61,901 nucleotides of DNA, from positions 1 to 61,901 of the forward strand of contig CAZPUR010000006.1 of NCBI GenBank assembly GCA_964589815.1. Direction: 5' to 3'. The DNA is from CAZPUR01 sp964589815 (GTDB taxonomy: Bacteria; Patescibacteriota; Microgenomatia; UBA1400). Below are positions 7,881 to 14,628 of the stretch, piece after piece (the stretch's first letter is position 1; each line of letters opens with the position of its first letter). The notes beneath the pieces are model-generated. The model was not told the DNA's origin, ran no database searches, and saw nothing but the letters and a program-made list of their open reading frames with translations. The position numbers were made by a program, and so were the translations under genes.

Positions 7881-7909
7881 AAGACGAACCTGGATTTTTC
7901 TTCAAAAAT

Positions 7910-8554
7910 TTATTCAAAAACAAGGTGTTTTATAGTTCTTAACTCTCTCTGGTAATCTTTTTGATTTAGAACAAATTTTTCATATTGTTTAGGAGTTTGA
8001 AAGTCTACTAAGGCATCAGAAGCATCAACAAAATCAGAAGTTTCTTTATTAAGATAAATTTTATAAGAAGAGTAGCTATACTTTGCGGGGTCTTCAACTG
8101 AATAACTAGTAACTGGATTTAAATGGATATAACGACTTAAGTGTATTAATTGCTCTTCGCTTTTCACTCTAACTGCTTTGAATTTACTTTCAAAAACCGA
8201 TCCTTTTTGTTCATATTTTATGTTAAAGTAGTGAGAATAACTTGTAGCTAATCGATGAATAAATTTTTTAATTCCCTGTTCTTCAAGTTGGGTGAGTATA
8301 AAATGATAATGATCAGACATTAAACAATAAGCAATAATTTTAACTAATTTCTTGCTAAGATCAATTTTGTACTTGCTTGGTTGCTGACGGTAAAGCGAAA
8401 ACTTAACAGGAGGATTAGGTTGTAAATAATATCTTGTCGCCATTAGAAATAAAGCGAATTCTCTTTTATTGGTAAATATAGGTATTTGTCGAAGACTGCG
8501 ATTAAAAATATGATAGGTCTCGCCAGTGGCTAAAATTACTTTTCTTGGTGGCAT
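7910..8554 (-). CDS. REP-associated tyrosine transposase (Y1_Tnp / IS200-like)
   Basis: 214 residues. The HUH-type metal site is in YCLMSDHYHFIL (about residues 89-100), and the catalytic-tyrosine region is SRYIHLNPV (~150). The opening GETYHIFNRSLRQIPIFTNKREF is typical of Y1_Tnp proteins that end up alone in genomes. It appears complete and could be active. As single-copy RAYTs are usually vertically kept with REP palindromes, the flanking 15-bp cores are the likely substrate. Confidence 0.85.
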   Translation of the reverse strand: MPPRKVILATGETYHIFNRSLRQIPIFTNKREFALFLMATRYYLQPNPPVKFSLYRQQPSKYKIDLSKKLVKIIAYCLMSDHYHFILTQLEEQGIKKFIHRLATSYSHYFNIKYEQKGSVFESKFKAVRVKSEEQLIHLSRYIHLNPVTSYSVEDPAKYSYSSYKIYLNKETSDFVDASDALVDFQTPKQYEKFVLNQKDYQRELRTIKHLVFE

Positions 8555-8597
8555 TAATGAAATTAAACTCTAAAATACTACTTTCGTCAAGAGTAAA

Positions 8598-8612
8598 CCG
8601 AGCCAGGCTCGG
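8598..8612. repeat. REP-like palindrome right of the transposase gene
   Basis: CCGAGCC-A-GGCTCGG, the reverse complement of the core at 7859-7873. It lies ~44 nt upstream of the transposase start. Confidence 0.7.
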
Positions 8613-8646
8613 AAAAAGGAAGACAGCTGAAACAAATGCTATTATT

Positions 8647-9408
8647 TTATTTTTGCAAATTAATACTCCACCCTAGGTCTGCTTCTGGCTGAATATTAAA
8701 ACCATAAATAAATCCAAAAACAGGAGTTAGAAAAAGAAAAATTAACATAGAAAAAAGGTAATAAAACGAAAAAGGATAATTCCATAAACTTAAGTTATAC
8801 TTTTTAACAATGCTTAAGACTCTTAAAGCTAAATAAAAAACCAAGGGAAATAAAACAATATATTGGCTACCGCCCTCAAAACCACCAATCACCATAATTA
8901 CTCCATTAAATAAACTAAGAACTGTAAGAATAGTTTTTTCAAACTTTTTTAAGATACTTTTCTTTCTGTTAAGTTCAAGTAAGCTTAGAAAAAACATAAG
9001 TATAAAAAGAGGCATACTTACTAAATAATGACCCGGATATTCATCTAGGAAAAAAGCTATTTTATAAATAAGGCCTTGCCTCGTTTTCCCTAAAGAATCT
9101 TCTAGCATCTGAGCTACAGTATGAATTCCTGAACCAACACCTAAAATAATTAATAAAATAAAAGACGGTATTAATAATCTTTTTTCATTAAAAAATTTAT
9201 TTGCCTTTTTTAAAGAAAATATTGTTTTAAAAAGATAAAGATGGGAAATAAGCATAGTAAAAAAGTAAAAAACAGGTTCAAAAAGTTCTTGATAATTAAT
9301 AAAACTTCCTTTAAAAACTAAACCCTGCCAAAAAACACCAAAAGCATAGAAGAAAAATAGAAAATAGAATAAATTCAAAATCAATACTGCTTTAACTGTT
9401 TCATTCAT
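8647..9408 (-). CDS. multi-pass membrane protein of unknown function
   Basis: 253 residues with about seven hydrophobic helices spread along the whole length and very few charged residues outside loops. No family motif was recognised. It is bounded by the transposase unit on one side and the DsbD-like gene on the other, and has no clear operon partner. Confidence 0.6.
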   Translation of the reverse strand: MNETVKAVLILNLFYFLFFFYAFGVFWQGLVFKGSFINYQELFEPVFYFFTMLISHLYLFKTIFSLKKANKFFNEKRLLIPSFILLIILGVGSGIHTVAQMLEDSLGKTRQGLIYKIAFFLDEYPGHYLVSMPLFILMFFLSLLELNRKKSILKKFEKTILTVLSLFNGVIMVIGGFEGGSQYIVLFPLVFYLALRVLSIVKKYNLSLWNYPFSFYYLFSMLIFLFLTPVFGFIYGFNIQPEADLGWSINLQK

Positions 9409-9448
9409 AAAGATGAGCTTTTTAAAACCAAATCAATTTTAACACAAA

Positions 9449-9470
9449 CATAAAGCCGGCTTTGCCGACT
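9449..9470 (-). terminator. weak hairpin downstream of the DsbD-like gene
   Basis: GTCGGC-AAA-GCCGGC followed by TTTATGTTTG on the minus strand, 18 nt after the stop at 9488. The T-tract is broken, so this may instead be a short palindromic repeat; a similar AAAGCCAGC-TTC-GCTGGC palindrome is at 27616. Confidence 0.4.
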
Positions 9471-9487
9471 CCTAGAATAGAAGAAAA

Positions 9488-10675
9488 CTAACCAAACATT
9501 AACCATTCAGGCTTAAAGAGAAGTAAAATCCCTATTGCTATCATAATTATTCCTCCAAATAGACGGGAAAAACGAGCATATTTACTTTCAATCCCCACTG
9601 CTTTTAAAGTAATCATGGCCGTAAAAAAAACAAATAAGTCATCGAGCATAAAGAAAAAGATGTAGACTAAAAGGTAGAAATAGTATTGCCAAGGAGTCAA
9701 AGAACTCATACTCAAAACCTGGGTGTAAATCGCTGGTAAACCGGCTGAACAAACTAGCTCCACTAAATTAACCGCCAAAGCCAAAAGAATAATCCCTCCT
9801 AAAGCTAAGAGAAAGTCTTTTTTTTGAGTGATATTTCTGATTTTTTCAAAAACCTGCTTTCTTTTCTCGTCTTTAACTACTTCGCAACCGCCGCTTTTAT
9901 TTTTCCAGCAATCACGCAAACTATAACCACCAGCCCCTAAGGCAACTAAAGCAATAATAATTCTCACCCAAAAAATAAAACCAATCAGTAAAAAGAAATT
10001 CAGCCAAGCGGCCATAAAAAGAAAATAGACTAAACCAGAAGTAATGATAAAAGCGATACCTAAAATCCACATCCTTTTTCTGTCCTTCATGCCCAAAAGC
10101 AAGCTAATAAGGAATAAAAGCGTCCACATGGCACAAGGATTAAAACCATCCAATAATCCCATCACTAGGGTTAAGGCCGGCAAGGAAACATTTCTGGTTT
10201 TGATTTCTCCTAAAAGAGGTAATTTAATTGTTTCAGTAATATTTTTTGATTGAGGCTGACAAGCTTCTGAATCGACCTGTTCTTGTAAAATATCCGGACA
10301 ACCATCCTGTAAAGCATGTTCGATAATCGTCTCTATCTGTTTACCCGTCGTTTCATCATTAAGATAACCAACCAGATAGTGTTCACCAATAACCGTAAAG
10401 GGAGTAGGCCCAATCTCGGTGTTAAGTTTTTCCCCTGCTTTTTGCCAGAGCGTAATATTTCCAGAAGTTGAGATTTCTAAGCTTTTCAATTCAACTTGAG
10501 GATATTTTTTGACTACTTTTTCTAAAAAAACTTTTTCCCGGGCACAATGAGGACAGCTTTTGCTCCAGAAAAAGTAAATATTAACTTTTCCTTGCGCCCT
10601 AACTGGATTAACCAAAACAAAAAACAACAATGAAACAATGAAACAATGAAACAATAATTTAATGAGTTTCTTCAT
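9488..10675 (-). CDS. thioredoxin-domain plus DsbD/CcdA-type membrane protein
   Basis: 395 residues. A signal peptide (residues 1-28) is followed by a thioredoxin-like domain with CPHC at 41-44, then a linker with two Cys and six to seven membrane helices. GFNPCAMWTLLFLISLLLG and LVCSAGLPAIYTQVL carry the paired membrane cysteines of the CcdA/DsbD core. It should move reducing equivalents across the membrane to an outside CPHC domain. The order is reversed relative to DsbD (thioredoxin domain first). Its start overlaps the thioredoxin-like gene by 4 nt, which could supply electrons. The signal-peptide codons contain an 8-nt tandem repeat (10628-10655). Confidence 0.82.
   Translation of the reverse strand: MKKLIKLLFHCFIVSLLFFVLVNPVRAQGKVNIYFFWSKSCPHCAREKVFLEKVVKKYPQVELKSLEISTSGNITLWQKAGEKLNTEIGPTPFTVIGEHYLVGYLNDETTGKQIETIIEHALQDGCPDILQEQVDSEACQPQSKNITETIKLPLLGEIKTRNVSLPALTLVMGLLDGFNPCAMWTLLFLISLLLGMKDRKRMWILGIAFIITSGLVYFLFMAAWLNFFLLIGFIFWVRIIIALVALGAGGYSLRDCWKNKSGGCEVVKDEKRKQVFEKIRNITQKKDFLLALGGIILLALAVNLVELVCSAGLPAIYTQVLSMSSLTPWQYYFYLLVYIFFFMLDDLFVFFTAMITLKAVGIESKYARFSRLFGGIIMIAIGILLLFKPEWLMFG
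10628..10655. repeat. 8-nt tandem repeat CAATGAAA, 3.5 copies, in the signal-peptide codons
   Basis: Three exact copies of CAATGAAA plus CAAT. It falls within codons 7-16 of the DsbD-like gene. Because 8 is not a multiple of 3, gain or loss of one unit would shift the frame. Confidence 0.75.
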
Positions 10676-10944
10676 TTCTCTTTATTTTGATTAACAATTT
10701 CTATTAATTTATCCTTAGAATATTCGCCTGAAAGACGCAGAAATTCTTTTCCTTTTTTATCGAAAAAGATGAAGACCGGTAAACGATCGCTTTTGACTTT
10801 TAATCGTTTTACTTTTTCTTCATCTTGATCATAATCCAAATACTCGGTTTTCAACCACGGATTTTCTTTTTCAATCTCCTGCCAACGAGGCCGCATTACC
10901 AGACAGCCGGAACACCAAACCGCACCAATTTTTATTATCTTCAT
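10672..10944 (-). CDS. small thioredoxin-like protein (CSGC motif)
   Basis: 90 residues with no signal peptide. Active site WCSGC (residues 10-14), cis-Pro in SDRLPVFIFFDKKG, and a final helix. It is shorter than classical thioredoxin, closer to glutaredoxin-sized redox proteins. It overlaps the DsbD-like gene by 4 nt and is upstream of it, so a cytoplasmic electron donor for that membrane protein is the simplest reading. Confidence 0.82.
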   Translation of the reverse strand: MKIIKIGAVWCSGCLVMRPRWQEIEKENPWLKTEYLDYDQDEEKVKRLKVKSDRLPVFIFFDKKGKEFLRLSGEYSKDKLIEIVNQNKEK

Positions 10945-10993
10945 AAGAATTTAAAACGCAAGCAAAGCGTTTTTTCCCCTATTATGATATCAT

Positions 10994-12079
10994 ATGAGAA
11001 TAAAAATGAAAATTATTAATCTTAAAAAAACAACGCCAGCCAAAGTAATAAAAGAAGCGGTTAAAGTTTTGAAAAGCGGTGGTTTGATTATCTATCCCAC
11101 CGAAACTTGTTATGGTGTTGCTGTGGATGCTACTAATTCTTACGCAGTACAAAAATTGCTTGATTATAAAGGAAAAAGAGAAAATAAAGCTATTTCCGTG
11201 GCAGTCAGTGATAAAAAAATGGCCGAAAAATATGTGGAAATCAATCAAACCGCCAATAATCTTTATCAAAACTTTTTACCTGGACCTTTAACTGTTGTTT
11301 CCAAGGGTAAAGCTAAAGTAATCCCTGAATTAGAAAGTGAAACAAAAACTTTAGGCATTAGAATTCCTGATTATCCTCTCATACTTCAATTAATTAAATT
11401 ATTGAATAAGCCTATCACCGCTACTTCTGCCAATACTTCTTACAAACCTTCACCCTATTCAATAGAAAGTCTATTAAAATATACCAGTACAAAAGCTCAA
11501 AAATTAATCGATTTAATTTTAGATGCTGGGAAACTACCCTATCGTCCAGTTTCCAGTATCGTGGATACTACTTTAAATGAATTAACCCTCTTGAGAAAAG
11601 GAGAAATCACTATTCCTCAAATTAAAGGCCAATATTTTATTTCTCATTCAGAAGGAGAAACTAAAAAAATCGCTCAAAATATCTTTAATAAATTTAAAAA
11701 CCAATTGAGAAATAAAGCTCTGATTTTTGCTCTCCAAGGCGAATTAGGAACCGGTAAAACTCAGTTTATCAAGGGTTTGGCTCAAGGATTGGGAATAAAA
11801 ACTAATGTTCCCTCGCCTACTTATATTTTAATGCGAGAATATCTCTGGTCAGAAGGTATACTATATCATATTGACACCTGGAGAATGGAAAAAGGAAAAG
11901 AACTTTTAGATTTGGGGCTAAATAAAATGTTAAAACCAGGCAATGTCATTGCCATTGAATGGTTAGAAAAAGTGAGGCCTATTTTGGAGAAAATAGAGAG
12001 GAAGAATAGGGGGATGAAAATAGTATGGATAACTATTGATTATCTCAATGAAAATAAAAGAAAAATCAAGTATAAATAA
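10994..12079 (+). CDS. TsaC-TsaE fusion protein (t6A tRNA modification)
   Basis: 361 residues with two domains. Residues ~5-205 are a YrdC/TsaC domain: GGLIIYPTETCYGVAVDA, the KGKRENKAIS segment, FLPGPLTVV, ITATSANTS and SSIVDTT. It would make threonylcarbamoyl-AMP from Thr, bicarbonate and ATP. Residues ~215-361 are a TsaE ATPase: Walker A GELGTGKTQ, then SPTYILMREY and HIDTWR. Both stop-free regions are in one continuous frame with no internal start needed. TsaE normally partners TsaB-TsaD; tsaD follows at 12252. A second ATG at 11006 may be the true start. Confidence 0.9.
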   Translation: MRIKMKIINLKKTTPAKVIKEAVKVLKSGGLIIYPTETCYGVAVDATNSYAVQKLLDYKGKRENKAISVAVSDKKMAEKYVEINQTANNLYQNFLPGPLTVVSKGKAKVIPELESETKTLGIRIPDYPLILQLIKLLNKPITATSANTSYKPSPYSIESLLKYTSTKAQKLIDLILDAGKLPYRPVSSIVDTTLNELTLLRKGEITIPQIKGQYFISHSEGETKKIAQNIFNKFKNQLRNKALIFALQGELGTGKTQFIKGLAQGLGIKTNVPSPTYILMREYLWSEGILYHIDTWRMEKGKELLDLGLNKMLKPGNVIAIEWLEKVRPILEKIERKNRGMKIVWITIDYLNENKRKIKYK

Positions 12080-12084
12080 GAAGT

Positions 12085-12251
12085 TAACCTAATTGTTCTA
12101 ATTATTCTAATTGACCTAAACAAATCACAAGTATCAAGTACCAAATAACAAACAATATCTAAATACAAATGGTCGAAATTCAAAACTGTTTAGAATTTAG
12201 AATTTTGATATTAGAATTTATTTGGAATTTGAGATTTGTAATTTGGGATTT
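12085..12251. repeat. AT-rich quasi-palindromic repeat between the TsaC-TsaE gene and tsaD
   Basis: No gene. The first half runs as CAAGTATCAAGTACCAAATAA-like A-rich words; the second half is T-rich words (TTTAGAATTTAGAATTTTGA, ATTTGGAATTTGAGATTTG), giving imperfect inverted symmetry. It resembles degenerate MITE-like intergenic sequence. Similar AT-rich inverted tracts are at 21040-21113 and 40318-40428. Confidence 0.5.
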
Positions 12252-13325
12252 ATGAAAAATAACTACGTTATTTTGAGTATTGATACTTCTTGTGATGAAA
12301 CTTCAGCGGCGGTAACTGCAGATGACCAGGTTTTGGCCAATGTTATTTCTTCCCAAGTAGAAATCCATAAAAAATGGGGCGGGGTCGTACCTCACTTGGC
12401 GAAAAGAGAACATAAACGGATGGTTGCACCAGTTATTAATGAAGCTTTAAAAAAATCTCATCTCCATCCTCAATTCTTATCCACACCTCCTCAAATAGAT
12501 GCTTTAGCTGTCACTATTGGTCCAGGTCTAGCCCCAGCATTGGAGGTCGGCATTGCTAAAGTTAAAGAATTAGCTAAAAAGTGGCAAAAACCGATCATCG
12601 GGATTAACCACATGGAAGGACATTTACTTTCAAGTTTAGCTAAGAATTCTACGGGAAATAATAATTTTACCAAGGCTAATACTGAACCACAGTTCCCTAT
12701 TTTAGGTCTTTTAGTTTCCGGCGGCCACACCCAACTGGTTTTAATGGAAAAAATTGGGGAATATAAGCTAATAGGAGAGACTTTGGATGATGCGGCTGGT
12801 GAAGCTTTTGATAAAGTGGCCAAAATGCTTGACCTTGGTTATCCGGGTGGACCAATTGTTTCTCAACTGGCCATTAAAGGCAAGCCAATTTATGATTTAC
12901 CCGTGCCGATGAAAAATTCTCCCGGATTAAATTTCAGTTTTTCCGGCTTGAAAACAGCAGCTTTGTATAAAATACAAAACTTAAAGCCAAAAGCCAAAAG
13001 CTTAAAGTATTTTACTGCTGATTTTTGTGCTTCGTTTGAAAAGGCGGTGATTGAGGCTCTAATTATAAAATTAAAACGGGCGATTAAAAAAGTAAAACCA
13101 AAGCAAATTGTTTTAGGGGGAGGAGTCATTTCTAATTTAAAAATTAGAAAAGCAGTCAGAAAAACAGGTAAAGAATTTAATTTGCCAGTTTTTATTCCCT
13201 ACTCAAGAAAATTATTCACTGATAATGCGGCTATGATTGGCGTCTGTGCCTATTTTCAAGCCAAAAGAGGAGATTTTGTAAAAAATATAAAAAAATTAGA
13301 CAGGATGCCTAATTTGAATTTTTAG
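12252..13325 (+). CDS. tsaD: tRNA N6-adenosine threonylcarbamoyltransferase TsaD
   Basis: 357 residues from ATG 12252 (a TTG at 12222 is in the repeat and unlikely). ASKHA-fold motifs: LSIDTSCDETSAAV, the metal-binding HLAKREHKR (usually HxxxH), NHMEGHLLSS, LGLLVSGGHTQL, and LDDAAGEAFDKVAKMLDLGYPGG. The C-terminal GGVISN and SRKLFTDNAAMIG are also present. It transfers threonylcarbamoyl to A37 of ANN-decoding tRNAs. It follows the TsaC-TsaE gene; TsaB is not seen in the window. Confidence 0.95.
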   Translation: MKNNYVILSIDTSCDETSAAVTADDQVLANVISSQVEIHKKWGGVVPHLAKREHKRMVAPVINEALKKSHLHPQFLSTPPQIDALAVTIGPGLAPALEVGIAKVKELAKKWQKPIIGINHMEGHLLSSLAKNSTGNNNFTKANTEPQFPILGLLVSGGHTQLVLMEKIGEYKLIGETLDDAAGEAFDKVAKMLDLGYPGGPIVSQLAIKGKPIYDLPVPMKNSPGLNFSFSGLKTAALYKIQNLKPKAKSLKYFTADFCASFEKAVIEALIIKLKRAIKKVKPKQIVLGGGVISNLKIRKAVRKTGKEFNLPVFIPYSRKLFTDNAAMIGVCAYFQAKRGDFVKNIKKLDRMPNLNF

Positions 13326-13328
13326 CCA

Positions 13329-13428
13329 NNNNNNNNNNNNNNNNNNNNNNNNNNNNNNNNNNNNNNNNNNNNNNNNNNNNNNNNNNNNNNNNNNNNNNNN
13401 NNNNNNNNNNNNNNNNNNNNNNNNNNNN
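13329..13428. other. scaffold gap (100 N)
   Basis: Exactly 100 N, 3 nt after the tsaD stop. It cuts the hydrolase gene on the other strand. Confidence 0.98.
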
Positions 13429-13937
13429 CTTTCTTCACTCAAATTTCTAAACATTGTTTCTGCTGTTTTATCCGAGTATCCATAAGTTTTCCAACGATGA
13501 TAATGTTTCCAGTTAAACTTAAAATTCTTAAAAACGCCTAAATCAAGAATTAAAGAAAACAAAACCATCCCCAATATTTTCTTAAAATAACTTCTTTTCA
13601 TACAAAGGGCTATCGAGCTTCCCGTAGAAATCCCTAATAGAAAAACGGGGACAGGTCTGCTGATTCTAGGAACGTAATCAATGGTTTTTTCCATGGTCTT
13701 TATGCTTTTTTTTATGGAAAATTTCTCGTTTTTTCTTGGACCATGACCAGGAAAATATGTCCCTAAAGTAGCAATTTTGTTCTTATGAAAGATTTTTTTG
13801 GCAAACGAAAACCTTTGACTTTCTTCTACACCAGAAAGTAATCCGTGAGCAAAAATAACTAAAGCAAAATATTTATTTGGAGCTTCGAAACTGCCAAAAA
13901 GCAGATCCTTTTTGTAAAGAATGTTTATTTTTTTCAC
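13429..13937 (-). CDS. alpha/beta hydrolase (serine aminopeptidase-like), C-terminus lost in gap
   Basis: About 169 residues remain. FAHGLLSG is the oxyanion-hole HG segment, and LLGISTGSS is the nucleophile elbow GxSxG. The remaining catalytic Asp and His would be beyond the gap. Family S33-like lipases/esterases have this start. Substrate unknown. The frame appears to continue through the N run into the strand opposite the end of tsaD, but that extension is meaningless. Confidence 0.72.
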
Positions 13938-13947
13938 AGAGTTTAAG

Positions 13948-14562
13948 TTAATAAAGTAAATGTTTAATCGTTTGGTATTTTACTCTCACCATACTTTTGG
14001 CTTCAGGCATAAGTTTTTGCCAACTGCGTTCCAGTTTGGCCAAAACCCACTTTTTACCTTTTTTTAAGTCCATTCTTTTTCTCTGATAAACTAAGTAGAA
14101 AAGGCCAGCCAAGTGGCTAAAGTGAGCCATGGCATCGGCGCTGGCAACAATCTTGGCTTCTAAAGTTCTTCTGGGAATTTTCTTACTAGCGCGGTGAGCA
14201 TAGATGCAGTGCTTAACTTGTTCAATTTTCTTATTTGGATAGCCAAATTTCTTTAATAATGCCTCTGCCAATTTAGTCCCATAAATATGATGGTCAAGTC
14301 TCCATTTGCGATTGCTAATAGCCGCATAATCATGCAGCCAAGAGGCAATTTCTACAATTTCTTCGTCAGCATCTAATTTCTTGGCCAACATTTTGCCATT
14401 CTTAACTACTAATTCCATATGCTCCCAAATATTAGGACCATAATAATTAGTCTTTCTCTGGCAGGCTTGATAAACCAGCTCTTTAATTTTCTTAATCATC
14501 TGCCGTGACATTTTTTGAATTTTTTTCCACTCCCGCCCTACAAAATTTCTTGACTCGCTCAT
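13948..14562 (-). CDS. HD-domain phosphohydrolase-like protein
   Basis: 204 residues. HMELVVKNGKML, ASWLHDYAAI (the HD pair), HHIYGTKLAEALL, HCIYAHRAS and VASADAMAHF give the H...HD...H...H...D set expected of an HD metal site. Size and motif order resemble small HD hydrolases acting on nucleotides or phosphoesters; substrate unknown. It lies between the hydrolase gene (10 nt away) and secA. Confidence 0.78.
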   Translation of the reverse strand: MSESRNFVGREWKKIQKMSRQMIKKIKELVYQACQRKTNYYGPNIWEHMELVVKNGKMLAKKLDADEEIVEIASWLHDYAAISNRKWRLDHHIYGTKLAEALLKKFGYPNKKIEQVKHCIYAHRASKKIPRRTLEAKIVASADAMAHFSHLAGLFYLVYQRKRMDLKKGKKWVLAKLERSWQKLMPEAKSMVRVKYQTIKHLLY

Positions 14563-14628
14563 TCTGCTATTTAGCCGTGTTCGCTGTCAGAAATTAGCAG
14601 GGCTTCTCTTAGTCAAATGACTTTATAC

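Larger units (their letters stand above)
7852..8612. mobile_element. RAYT unit: transposase gene flanked by REP-like palindromes
   Basis: The transposase gene (7910-8554) is framed by CCGAGCC-T-GGCTCGG at 7859-7873 and CCGAGCC-A-GGCTCGG at 8598-8612. This matches known REP-RAYT arrangements, where the transposase acts on nearby palindromes. No other copies of the core were noticed in this window. Confidence 0.65.

Noticed and set aside
13296..13428. C-terminal extension of the hydrolase through the N run
   Set aside because: The frame is only open because of N and antisense tsaD sequence.
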